From positions 39,148,383 to 39,212,382 of the forward strand of contig OZ024879.1 of assembly GCA_964017185.1 (NCBI GenBank): 64,000 bases of DNA, read 5' to 3'. This DNA is from Rugalucina vietnamica. Lineage: Eukaryota; Mollusca; Bivalvia; Lucinida; Lucinidae. Under the pieces are notes generated by a model. That model was not told where the DNA came from, ran no database searches, and saw nothing but the letters and a program-made list of their open reading frames with translations. Of this stretch, positions 30,036 to 40,560 are shown one piece after another. Made by a program: the position numbers and the translations under genes. The first letter of the stretch is position 1. Each line of letters opens with the position of its first letter.

Positions 30036-30887
30036 TTAATAACTTTGTGTTGACAAAGGCGCTCCAGTTGTCTAGATTGACAAAATTCATTGACAAACCA
30101 GAAAACTAACGTGTATGGAAAGTAAGTTTTAGAAATAAGGCTATATAGCTTCATGTAACTTGATTCGTAGAACTTGATCTCCTAGCCAAATGGCTAGGCA
30201 ATGAGTCCTCCAAGCAAACTGTTAACATTCGTGCAGCAAATTTGTCCACTCCTGAACTAGGTCTCAGTACTCTGCCTTTCCGGGCTATTATTATGACTCT
30301 CCATACGGTGTGTACCCGATCGTGTATAAACTCCCTTTGGACTTAACAGAAAACTGGATCACTCAGGCGTCTAAAACTGGAGCACTCAGGCGTCTTAAAG
30401 GCGTCTAAAACTGGAGCACTCATGCGTCTAAATAAAAGCAAACTCACAATCGCCCATTTCACCCTGTCACAAGTTCTTGCGTGACATAAGCAAGATTAGA
30501 AATGACCCTAGCCTAACTTGCCCAGAGATTTGCAAGGAAGGCAGAGTCTACTAAGTAAGGTCCCTTTGTGGTCACATAGATGTATATTAACCATTCTATT
30601 CAGTAATCGGATTTACAATGGCATACCTTCATTCGCAAACGATTTTAAGACCGGAAAAATAGCTCAGAGGTAATTATTGCTACGAGTGTTGAGAATCTTC
30701 AGAACACAAGAGTTAACAATGTCATGATGCTAAAGTACAGTGCATCAGGTGAACCAGTAGTTGACACTCATCAGCTTTTCATATCGACACATTTGATAAA
30801 TCCATGCCGCCCTTTTCACTGTCGCGCGATAGCGTCATGAGCGAAAGTCTTCTTCCCTGAGTCCATTTTATGGCTGGTTCACTGGTT
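30036..30887. other. Mostly featureless; short tandem motif
   Basis: GGCGTCTAAAACTGGAGCAC recurs two to three times at about 30365-30430. Otherwise nothing is seen. Confidence 0.4.
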
Positions 30888-31325
30888 TATTAAGCCTGAG
30901 AGTTTGATATTAACCATTGGGTCGAATGATTTAGGCCGTGCATGGATGAAACAGTGATGTCCAAATAAGAACTCTGCGTACGTGAATGTGTCAAATTAAG
31001 TGTGATATTACAATTATTGCCTAGACTACGACTTAATGAAGGCTTTAATGATAAAGAGGAGAAACTTAATGATCTTATACGAGGAAACATTTTAGACAAA
31101 CTATACTAAACGTTTATGGGAACTTTTTATAAGAGATTTTTCTTATTAGCTTTGTAAAGCCTGATGGCATTCGTGTTAATGATGTTGGTTCACCAAAAGT
31201 TTATATGCCTGTTACAGGCGCTGCTCTTTGGGCTGAGAAACATCCAACATACATCACAACAGAAACACCAGGGACTTTAATAACTGTCATTGGGGTTGGC
31301 GGTGAACTTAGCAGGTATAAATGTA
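30888..31325 (+). pseudogene. SGNH/GDSL-hydrolase-like relic, copy 1
   Basis: Pieces in order are SLILTIGSNDLG (the Gly-x-Asn-Asp block), VKLSVILQLLPRLRLNEGFN (central strand), FNDKEEKLNDLI, and FVKPDGIRVNDVGSPKVYM (the catalytic Asp-x-x-His block, here Asp-Gly-Ile-Arg, so His is lost). Such domains occur in CR1-type ORF1 and in other retroelements of invertebrates. The last piece ends at AG/GTATAA, a possible splice donor. Stops and frame changes show decay. Confidence 0.55.
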
Positions 31326-31745
31326 TTCTGTGCCTACCTTGGAATGTATGTTTTGAGACATAGCAAAAGTGATTTACATTTATTTAACAATGTTATTGCG
31401 CTTTTGCTGTGCTATACGTTTGCATATAAGTTTAGTTAATTATTGTTTAGTATATTATTTATGTAGTTTATATCGAGTAGAAACTATTTTCTAAATGTTT
31501 TGTATCATGGTCCAACAAGAATCAAGCATTCAATTTTCTAATAGCTTCATTGTGTTAGATTGTCAGTTAATTACCAATAATGACAGGTATATACCAAGAA
31601 TGACAGGTATAATGTTCTTTCTGTCCACTGCTTATCTCGCTTGGCCTAAACACAGAAACGTTTGAATTTGAAATTCTGGTATGTCAAGTGACATAATTTG
31701 AAAGCCAGGAAGGTGCTTTTAGTTGTTCATTGTTTGAAAGTTTTT
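30888..31745 (+). repeat. Segmental duplicate 1 (partner 38215-38830)
   Basis: Two blocks align with 38215-38830: CCATTGGGTCGAATG(A/G)TTTAGGCC near 30915 and ACCTTGGAATGTATGTTTTGAGACAT near 31338. After a 3.6-kb insertion and a 0.64-kb insertion, the homology resumes at 35968 and continues to about 36060. Confidence 0.75.
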
Positions 31746-33289
31746 AATAGTGGAGCTGCTTAGTGAGCAAGTTTGAGGGAATACTTCAGTTGACGATACA
31801 AGCATGAAATTTACACAATATGTTCTCCAAATGATGCAAATTCCAAAATTATTCCTGGCCACTCCGAATTGGACCATTTTCAAGATGGCCGCCAAAAACA
31901 AAATGGCCGACAGAATTAAGAGGGCTGGTGTAGATAATTGATCATAACTCACATTCTGATGGTAATAGAACAACAATTTCGATTCCAAATTACAGCTAAT
32001 GCATTGTCCTGTTGCATAAAGTTCAAAAATGCAAAAAAAGCTAATTTGCATATTCATGAATATTAATGATTTTCTCCATTTTAGCTAAAATCAGCAGCAA
32101 AAAACATGGAAATTGACAATTTCACGTGTTTGTCAGTTTTAAACCTCACAACTGATGCATAAGCTAGATTGAGCCTTTTGTTCATTTTTAATTGCTTTCA
32201 TTAAGTATCCAGCTGAGCATTAGGATTTTCATTAATATTCATGAATTTTATGAAAATATTACATCTATACAGTTTCGACCTTTTAAAAGAATTTTGGTCT
32301 GCACGTCTACTGGTTTAGTAAAACATTTAGCTATAATAGTACATATATTAATGTCTATTGGTCAGAAGCAATGTCACTATTGGGAAGCAAACGCTGTGTA
32401 AGCTATCATTTGTGTACAAGACGGTGACGTCACAGTTAAATTTTACAGTTCGGACTGAAAATAAGTTCGGAAATTATATGATGCCGCACGCTTTTAAGTT
32501 ATTTTGAAATATCCTATCATATGCAGCATACATTCTTGATTCTATTACTGTAAAACCCTTCAATAACCTTTTCCGCGTCGCTGAGAACACTTCGATAACT
32601 TCATTGTCGCGAGTGGTCTAAATATAGACAAATGTTTAACAAAAAAACACATCGCTATTTCTAACACACATTGCCGATATAGCCAGTGTTTATAAAACCG
32701 TTATATTGTGCAACACTTCACTGAGAGAATAAACTTGGCGATACTTTGCGCCATTTCAAAATCATTTGTGACGTCATCTATCCATCAAGCACCGTTAGGC
32801 AGTGTTATGTCTTTTTAACGCATAACAAACGTAATGAATGTATGCAAATATCCGCAGTAAAGACAAATATTTATTATGTTTATGTTTATTGTGTTAGAAT
32901 CCAAATAGATCCGCGCTTGTGATTTGATCTTCTTTACAGCTGACCTCCTAACTCAACAATTCACTGCTAGAGCTGATATATTTCTTAAAAATGCCCATAT
33001 GCAAACCATTCTTCTTTATGAAACATGAGCAAAGCAATATGTGATTTTCGAATTTATGTCCAGTTCGAATATGCTCTCTATCGCATGGTGTCTACACAAA
33101 TGATAACAAATACAGACTTCCCGACACTCAATATGAAAATTGTGAAGGACATAGCAAGCAACAAGAAGCCCTCGTTTAATTAGCCTGTCATAAAGAACAA
33201 GCTTCCTCTTTTCAGTAGGAAAGTTTAACCTGACCAATCATCAGCCAAGTGTAAGCTTGACAGTTTGAAAGATGACTGTAGACTACATT

Positions 33290-33690
33290 CTAGGCTATGT
33301 TTCTCATACCAAAGCTGAAAATGTAATTTGCAGGATTTTTTACATGAAAATCAAATGGTATGCGGTACTCCTGAACAAAGTCACAGCTGGTTGACATTCT
33401 TGTGCAAGGAACAAATACAACTGATGAACAGCCTAATGCAGACACTGTGATCATTGATGGGACAGCCCTGATTAATGCGAAGACCCCCGGAGCAGCAAAA
33501 ATCAATGATGATTATGCAACTGAGTTGATTTTACCTCTTATTGAATCCTATGACCTATGCCCGGAAACACTCCAGAGTTAATATTGTTTTTATACTTAAC
33601 GCCAGGATTGTCTGAAGGACGAGATCTGACAGAAAATAAGATCAGGAGTTCGTGGAAAAGTAACTGTTCACAGCAGACCTCCAAACAACT
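33290..33690 (+). pseudogene. Relic of an uncharacterised invertebrate protein family
   Basis: Plus-strand stretches SQLVDILVQGTNTTDEQPNA and DTVIIDGTALINAKTPGAAK are followed by ATELILPLIESYD and, in another frame, RVNIVFILNARIV. I recognise the pattern (VIIDG.ALIN...PG.AK...DYA....LP) as a widespread uncharacterised family in molluscs and cnidarians, without an assigned function. A stop and shifts break it. It lies inside the TAA-flanked transposon. Confidence 0.4.
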
Positions 33691-33957
33691 TTCTTAGATG
33701 TGATGAAAAATAAAACAACAATAACAAAAATATACTTGCATAAACCACTGAACAGATAATACAATGTGGTGACAAAAGGAGATCTAAACAATAATAATTT
33801 TCGTGATTTCTCAGAATGTCTTCGCTGATCTCAAAAGACCAAAACAGAAATATTATATACCGGTATACTATAGATAATGAACTGGGAGACTTTTGGGGCT
33901 CCAATATGACACAACACCAGCTGCAGTAATAGCAGATAACAATTACCGTAAACTATG

Positions 33958-34043
33958 ATCCTTCAAGAGTAGTGAACATATTAATGAGAAAGGGGATGGA
34001 CCAAAACATGGTTTCGGCTACTTAAGGCTCGTCATTGACCCTT
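33958..34043 (+). repeat. Dispersed repeat, partner of 7490-7566
   Basis: GTGAACATATTAATGAGAAA and CATGGTTTCGGCTACTTAAG match the inverted fragment at 7490-7566. Confidence 0.6.
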
Positions 34044-35130
34044 TAGATTTGACATCATGGAGCCCTATGGAGTTATTGTAATTTTGCACTTTTAAACACT
34101 TGCATGAACAACAATTGCCATCTCAGAATAGGGGCTGGACAAAGCAGAACAACATATGGTTCCTAAATGGACAACACTGTCTGGTTTTGCGAATACTGTC
34201 AGGAGTTACAAAAGTGTGGTTGTCTAAAGTCACGGGAAATGCTACCGTTCAGGCCTTTCATGCGCAGCAATGTGTTTATGCAGTTGTCAAGAAGGCAAAG
34301 AAATATTACAGTTGTGAACGACTCTCGTTTAGACAGCAGCCATGTATATGTTGGGCAATCGGCTTGAATATATTTATTTCAAAGCCAGTTCAGTTTAATT
34401 TAAATGAGCTGTACTGAAAGTAGTTATTATTAATGAGTTAATTTGCATAATTAATGGTTATTGGTTAGTAGAATTAAACATTGTATTTTATTTTTGTATT
34501 TTACTTCTTGAGTCCTTTATTTTAATATTTTGTTTTTTAGTTCAAATATGTTATTTAATATAATTTTCTTTTCTTCATCTATTGAAGTCCCATTGTTTTC
34601 TCTTTTAAATTATAAAGACAATATGACATTAATATTCATGACTTTATTTATAATAGGCAACTAAGCCCTAAGGGCATTAGAGGAAAGGACATTAACAGAA
34701 TTTTAATTGTGTATGATTCATTCTTTGTATAAAATGTTGAATGATCTTGTACAGCAAAGCGTGATAAACGCTAAAAGTTGAAGACCATAGAGTAATTTCA
34801 AATGAATATCCATAAATATGCAAATAAGTAATCATGCTAATTTAATGTTTGAAAAAGTGAAATTAAAGTTATATATTTCATTTGACATTCAAGCAGAGTC
34901 CATGGTTTAATCATGTGATTTTTTTTCTTTGTTTTTTTTTTTGTATTTTTTTTTTTTTTTGCAATTTTCATGATTTTGGAGGCAAAAGATTTGAACTCAT
35001 TAATATTCATAAATATGCAAATGAGGAAACTTGTAAATTTGTATATAAGACAAAAGGGCGATGATTATGCTTCAATTTGATACAAAGATGTTTGCTATGT
35101 GCTAAATAGAACCAGAGATCAGTTTATTAC
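34044..35130. other. AT-rich interior, no supported gene
   Basis: Overlapping frames at 34100-34417 (105 and 66 residues) have no domain or bias. T-runs near 34920-34960 and repeated ATTAATATTCAT motifs give the region its low complexity. Confidence 0.4.
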
Positions 35131-35325
35131 ACAGTTTATTACACAGACCCCTTACAGAAGTGTCAGCCATCTTGGATTTTGGCGGCCATCTTGAAAATGA
35201 CCAAATTTCACGTGGCAAGGAATCCTTTTTCAATGTGTGTCATGTAAAGAACATATGGTGAAAATTTCATGCTTGTATCATCAACTGAAGTATTTTCTCA
35301 CTTAGCAGCTCCACCATAAACACAA

Positions 35326-35967
35326 TAAGAGCTGTCGCAGGACAGCGTAGCTCGCCTGACTTGTGCTTTGCCACTAAATCTATTAAAATCTATGACCCAT
35401 GACATTGATCTCAAGGTCACTCAGGTGGGTCGTGATGGTACAGCATAAAACTTCAGACCAATATCTACCAACATGCAAAGTATGAACTTGATCCATCAAC
35501 ATGTTCAAAAGATATAGACTTCTAAAAACTTTAACCAAAAACTTAAACACAAAATTTTTAAGTCCGTGACCTTGACCTCAAGGTCACCCAGGTGGGTCTT
35601 GATGGTACCGCATAAAACTTCAGACCAATATCTACCAACATGCAAAGTATCAACTTTATCCATCAACATGTTCAAGAGATATAGACTTCTAAAAACTTTA
35701 ACCAAAAACTTTAACACAAAATTTTGAAGTCTGTGACCTTGACCTCAAGGTCACCCAGGTGGGTCGTGATGGTACCGCATAAAACTTCAGACCAATATCT
35801 ACCAACATGCAAAGTATCAACTCGATCCATCAACATGTTCAAGAGATATAGACTTGTAAAAACTTTAACCAAAAACTTTAACATATGAGCAACGCCGACG
35901 CCAACGCCGACGCCGACGCCGGGGTGACTGCAATAGCTCTTCCTGTACTTTCGTACAGGCGAGCTAA
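35326..35967. mobile_element. Hairpin-ended element with three ~170-bp tandem core repeats (pearl/Helitron-like)
   Basis: The left end has the hairpin CTGTC-GCAG-GACAG followed by AGCTCGCCTG. The right end has CCTGTAC-TTTC-GTACAGG followed by CGAGCTAA. Between them are three tandem copies (starts near 35395, 35562 and 35729) of a 170-bp core and a short GCCGACGCC-type microsatellite. A hairpin followed closely by CTAA and insertion without obvious target duplication fits non-autonomous Helitrons such as the bivalve pearl elements. The paralogous site at about 38822 lacks it. Confidence 0.6.
35400..35753. promoter_or_regulatory. Everted nuclear-receptor half sites in each core repeat
   Basis: TGACCTTGACCTCAAGGTCA occurs exactly at 35567-35586 and 35734-35753, and with two changes at 35400-35419. 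It holds two extended half sites (TCAAGGTCA and its complement) pointing outward around CC, which is also an ER8 of AGGTCA. The sequence match is certain; binding is inference. Confidence 0.45.
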
Positions 35968-36740
35968 AAATGGATGTGCCAGATGATGAAACTGACAATA
36001 TACTATTAAGCCAAGTTGCTTGTCAGAGAATAAGACAAAGAGCAAACAAACAAGGATGGTGTGATTAACTTCTCTGGGTGTACCTTCGATGTCTCATATT
36101 AACCCATTTTGTTTGATTAAAAATGTAAAACATTATGACTTCTTCACACAATCTGGAGGCTCTTCAATATTCCATAAGACTAGTTGTGCTGATACAGACA
36201 GGTCTGTTCTATCAAAGATGAAGCCCAAGTCTTCAAAGTGTAAAACAAAACCAGCTAGACAAAATCGACCAAATGTGTTGTCGGATATAACAAACAAAGA
36301 TGGCGTCGTTAACTTCTCTTGGTGTACCTTCGATGTCTCATATTAACCCATTTTTCTTGATTAAAAATGTGTCAAATAGTAAAAAAGCATTATGACTTCT
36401 ACAAACAATCTGGAGGCTTTTCAATATTCCGTGAGACTAGTTGTGCTGATACAGACAGGTCTGGTCTATCAAAGATGAAGCCCGTGTCTTCAAAGTGTAG
36501 GACAAAACCAGCTAGACAAAATCGACCAAATGTATTGTCGGATATAACAAACAAAGATTGTGTGGTTAACTTCTCTGGTTGTACCTTCGATGTCTCATAT
36601 TTACCCATTTTGCTTGATTAAAAATGTGTCAATTAGAAAAAAGCATTATAAATTCTACAAACAATTTGGAGGCTTTTCAATACTCAAAGATAAAGCACAA
36701 GTCTTCAAAGTGTAGGAAGACATTAAAAGTATCTAAATGT
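35968..36740 (+). repeat. Tandemly repeated ~250-bp block of unknown coding nature
   Basis: Blocks starting near 36060, 36313 and 36571 share TCTGG(A)TGTACCTTCGATG, CAATCTGGAGGC and TCTTCAAAGTGTA. Two carry parallel open frames (36089-36346 and 36367-36621), and the third is partial. A related single block is at 38880-39020 plus 39285-39362, and another at 40855-40890. Confidence 0.7.
36367..36621 (+). pseudogene. Unknown repeated protein block, best open copy
   Basis: The 84-residue frame contains YDFYKQSGGFSIF, SCADTDRSGLSKMKP, then a basic-Cys stretch KCRTKPARQNRPNVLSDI and NFSGCTFDVSYLPILLD. The same residues occur in the neighbouring frame 36089-36346 with about 85 per cent identity. 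Ser, Lys and Arg dominate. No known domain; possibly a repeated exon of a larger gene or of an element. Confidence 0.35.
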
Positions 36741-37530
36741 ATCAAATTTTCAATGTGTTCAAATGTTCATCATCTTCATGATTCAGAATCTTCCAGCAGC
36801 GAGTCGACAATTTGGTAATTTCACAGATACTACTTCTTCCGTCACCAAACGGATGCGGAAGAAGACGAAAAAGTAAAAACAATAACAAAAAGGTTCGACA
36901 ATAATCAATAAAAAGATTTAAGTAGGCAATGATCAGAAAAATGTGAGAAATTCCCACTCCAAAAACCGAATATGGAAAAAAACTAAATTTACAATTAGAT
37001 GTTTATGTCTGTATTTACTGAAGGACCCTATTGAAGTCTGAAATTTTGTGCTTAAACGTTTTCTCTCTAAAATAGAGATTATTTTACACAAAACACACAC
37101 ATTTTTGGTTCACTTGGGTGGTTACTATTTAATTGTTAAGCCACAACCCAAGCAAACAAAAATGTATGGATGGTCCGACTTTAACCATGTTTCCTGGGCA
37201 GACTCTGATCTTCCGAGCATTTAACAAGTAATCAGATGGTCAGTCAGTAGTTATAAGCTTTACCAGGAGACACAACGCTTCAATCTTTTTTTGATCCCAA
37301 TTAAATATTCACTCGTTATGCACAATTTATTTTGTTAACAGCACGCTATTTAGAATTCTAAATGAGGGTTCTGCAACAGTGAGGAAATATGTTGAAGGCT
37401 TGGACAACTGAATGGATAGCTATCTTGGATTCGTCCTTGATAAGTTAAACGTCACTGAAGCTGAACTTCGGTGAATACAAGGAGTGTCTTCAGAAAGGCG
37501 AAAGAGTAATAAAGTCTGAGACAAACTTAT
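36741..37530 (+). repeat. Segmental duplicate 2 (partner 40855-42240)
   Basis: It aligns with 40930-41467 and 42023-42240 (for example ACAGATACTACTTCTTCCG, TTTGGTTCACTTGGGTGGTT and CAGATGGTCAGTCA). It contains a 75-bp relic of the RT-element 3' end at 36915-36995 that the partner lacks, while the partner holds a 553-bp MITE that this copy lacks. Confidence 0.75.
36915..36995 (-). mobile_element. Old 3' fragment of RT element family 1
   Basis: TAAGTAGGCAATGATCAG and TTCCCACTCCAAAAACCGA match the family terminus; absent from the paralogous segment near 41090. Confidence 0.55.
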
Positions 37531-38214
37531 ATGGGCCATTGCCCACTTAATCCGCCAGAAATAGGTGGGCTGAAATTGCAGCACAATAATCTGTTTAAGA
37601 AGGGCTACAGATGAGGGTTCATTAAACGAAATTGCACAATAAAGTCCATACTGTCTCCCTTTGAAAGTTTTACTGCTTCCAAAGGATCCATAAAAAAGGA
37701 ACAAGTAGGAAATGGTTAGGAAATGGCGCAATCAGTAAGAAATTCCCACTCCACAAACCGAGCGGTGGGAAAAACAAAATGACACTTAGGTTCTTAGAAT
37801 TATATAAAAGCCTTCATATTTTGTGTTTCCAGGCGACACTGATTACAGAACATACGACCGGGAAGAGAACAATATGATAAAACATGAAAATGTTGAAAGT
37901 AACCGAAAACGGAGTGAAATGGCAAGTTTGTTTCCGGATAGACACACACAGAGCTTCCTAAGATAAAGAAAAAGACAATGTACATAATGTATGTTAGAGA
38001 AAGAGTGGCAAAGTACATGATGTATGTGAACCAGAACAAAAAAAAAAAGAAAAAAAAAAAAGAATGTGAATCGTATAGTGAACATAAATATTGAGCGTTT
38101 AGCCTTACATTGGACCGGGATGGGTGGTGCAAAGGTGTTTCGCAAAGCCAGTAAAAGCATATGGCATAAAGTCAATTAAGTAAAATTTATAAATAAAAAT
38201 AAAACTGAGATCCT
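37531..38214. other. Old RT-element 3' fragment and low-complexity DNA
   Basis: At 37692-37800, CAAGTAGGAAATGGTTAGG and TTCCCACTCCACAAACCGAG are a further diverged family-1 terminus (minus). A poly(A) interrupted by G at 38040-38060 creates Phe-rich minus frames that are not genes. Confidence 0.5.
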
Positions 38215-38830
38215 GAATTTTGTATAATATCCATTGGGTCGAATGGTTTAGGCCATGCGTGGATAAAACATCAACAGTGATGTTACCAATGTTTGGATTC
38301 GTAGACCTCGCATCGGTGAAGGTGTCAAATTTATTGTGATATTACAAGTATTGCCTAGACTACTACAATATGGTGTTTCTACCTTGGAATGTATGTTTTG
38401 AGACATGGCAGAAGTGATTCATAAAGGATTTAACAATGTTGCAGTGCTTTTGCTGCGCTATACGTTTGCATGTTAGTTTTATTATGAATGTTCTACCTTT
38501 TAAAAGATATGTGGTATTCAGAAAATTGTTTCTACGAATAGTTTATATTAATTACGATACTATTTTGTAAATGTTCTGTATCATGGTCCAACCAGAATCA
38601 AGCATTCAATTTTATCACGAATTCATTGTGTTAGATTGTTAGTTAATTACCAAGAATGGCAGGTCTAATGTTCTTTCTGCCCACTCTATATTTTGCTGAT
38701 AAGCTAAATTATTGTTTGGCTTAAAACACAAACTTTTGAATTTGAAATTCTGGTATGTTACGTGGCATAATTTGAAAACCATGAAGCTTTTATAGTTGTT
38801 AATTGTTTGAAAGTTTTTAAACACAAAAGT
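38215..38830 (+). repeat. Segmental duplicate 1, second copy, with SGNH relic 2
   Basis: It contains the GxND block as TIGSNGLGHAWIK (Asp replaced by Gly) and VILQVLPRL. The last catalytic block is deleted between 38355 and 38385. At 38816 it preserves the uninterrupted target of the transposon that sits at 31748 in copy 1. Confidence 0.7.
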
Positions 38831-39022
38831 AGATGTGCTAGATGATAAAACTGACAATGTACTTTTAAGCCAAATTGCTTGGCAGAAAATAAGACAAAAC
38901 CAGCTAGACACACTTGACGAAATGTGTTGTCAGATATAACAAACAAAGCTGGTGTGCCGGTTAACGTCTCTGGGTGTACCTTCAATTTCTCATACTCGCC
39001 CATTTTGCTTGATTAAAGATGT

Positions 39023-39278
39023 TACTTCTACTCACAAGCTACATTTCTGTTTTTGTAGGGCTAGTGATAATCAATTTTCTTGCATTATTTTATTTGCTAA
39101 TGTTTAATGTAAATAACATTTTAATAACTAGTTGGTCTTTCACTTTAGATAGGTAATTGACCCAGTAAAGGTCAAATTCTGCACAGCTTCTTGTAATTGA
39201 AAACCAATAAAATAAATGTAGATTGCTGAAGCTACATTTCCTCAAAATGAGGGAAATTCTGAGCTTGTGGTATATAGT
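39023..39278. mobile_element. 256-bp MITE with 6-bp target duplication AGATGT
   Basis: AGATGT flanks both ends (39017-39022 and 39279-39284). The paralogous site at about 36366 reads TTAAAAATGTGTCAAATAG without the insert. The ends share TACT...CACAAGCT in inverted orientation, and ATTTCCTC/GAGGGAAAT forms an internal hairpin near 39235. Confidence 0.65.
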
Positions 39279-39362
39279 AGATGTGTCAAATAGGAAAAAA
39301 CATTTTGACTTCTACAAACAATCTGGAGGCTTTTAAATATTCCATGGGACTAGTTGTGCTGA

Positions 39363-39621
39363 ATTTTCATATCTTATATTTCTTTTTTTATTTTTATCAA
39401 ACATATTGGTTATCTATTGCTGTTAAAAAACATTCTAGTTTTTTTTTCACTTATAGGCAACAGGTGTCTGGATAACAAATCAGTTCTGACATATCCGTGC
39501 TCTTACTTCCCTGTGCAGTGTATCGCTGGTCAGTGCACGACCTAGATAAGAGAGTCGTTCTGACAAGCCATAAGAAATTTTAGCTCCGCCTTCTAAGAAA
39601 GGCTGGAATTTCTTATTTTTC
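39363..39621. other. No recognisable feature
   Basis: Unique AT-rich sequence; the duplicated block ends at about 39362. Confidence 0.4.
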
Positions 39622-39836
39622 ATTATTTCAGCTCATATGAGACGGGCCAATCAGTGGGGCGAAAACGGGAGAACCCCGAGAAAAACCACCTGACACCCGC
39701 AAGCAGAACTTGGCTTGTCTCACATGTGGCCAGAGCGGGGCTAGAACCCACACAGGACACAGCGGTGAGATGGTCGAATGATTAAGTGCAATAATGAAAT
39801 ATCAGCGCTCTTAACCACTCGGCCACGGGGGCCGCC
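39622..39836 (-). mobile_element. SINE family A, copy with diverged tRNA head
   Basis: On the minus strand the A box TGGCCGAGTGG and B box GGTTCTAGCCC are recognisable but mutated. The body and GGTTTTTCTCGGGGTTCTCC match the other copies. Confidence 0.75.
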
Positions 39837-39993
39837 GAGAAAAAATCTAGACCAACTATCTAGACAATATAGGTACAACAGTCAGTTGGCTGCCACATGG
39901 GTCGGGTTACTCATTAGTTTTAGACTTAAAAAACCCCTTATAGGTCAAGCTTATCAATCATTGTGACTTTTTGTGAGTTTTCGGCATTTTCTC

Positions 39994-40245
39994 ATTACGA
40001 AAACATGCCCATGCAATATACGGAGAATTTTAAATGTGTATAAAATGAAAATTTTCAGTAGAAAATTTTTGCTATTTTTCTTATTTTTGCTCAAAACATA
40101 GAGTGTGGGTAACGAGTACCCACACTATATGTTTTGGAGCAAAAATAAGAAAAATTGGTATACCCCTGCATACCCCCCGGTTTTGCTATATAAAAGTGGG
40201 GTTTGAGGGAGTACACATTTCATGGACATGTTTTCCTGATGTAAT
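39994..40245. mobile_element. MITE family H, copy 2 (252 bp)
   Basis: The left end ATTACGAAAACATGCCCATG and right end CATGGACATGTTTTCCTGAT+GTAAT are inverted termini. An inverted repeat of about 33 bp per arm (40075-40154, containing TTATTTTTGCTC and GTGTGGGTA) is separated by ACGA, so the transcript would form a long hairpin. Confidence 0.8.
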
Positions 40246-40560
40246 CTATCACATATGTCAAAGCTCCCGCACATTATTACAATGTATTTTGGACATTAGT
40301 GAAAATACAAAATAAATATAAAATGAAATACAAAACAAACACATAATTACAATATATATAAAATGTGAATAAGAATATTGGATTTATATTTGTATAAATG
40401 AATAAATTATTTAAAATGCATTAAAATACATAAGAGAAACCGATCTCCTTTTTTGAGAGACGTGATAATCCTTCAAAGCTATACGTTTTAGATGATTCAC
40501 CATGTCAACCAGATACTTTGCAGTATCATATGATCAACATGGTTTGGGGAACGGGCATCT
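40246..40560. other. AT-rich, no feature
   Basis: Short imperfect AAATATAAAATG-like repeats; nothing further. Confidence 0.4.

Larger units (their letters stand above)
31748..35316. mobile_element. 3.57-kb TIR transposon, TAA target duplication (PIF/Harbinger-like)
   Basis: The ends are long, diverged inverted repeats: TAGTGGAGCTGCTTAGTGAG at 31748 and its counterpart ending GCAGCTCCACCA at 35316. Similarity extends about 150 bp, through ATACAAGCATGAAATTT and AAGATGGCCGCC. TAA occurs on both sides, and the paralogous site at 38816-38822 reads through without the element. A 3-bp TAA/TTA duplication is typical of PIF/Harbinger. No transposase is visible; the interior is AT-rich with older fragments. 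Confidence 0.75.

Noticed and set aside
37800-38175. Two 110-residue Phe-rich minus-strand frames
   Set aside because: Created by an interrupted poly(A) tract at 38040; they overlap each other in different phases and show no domain.
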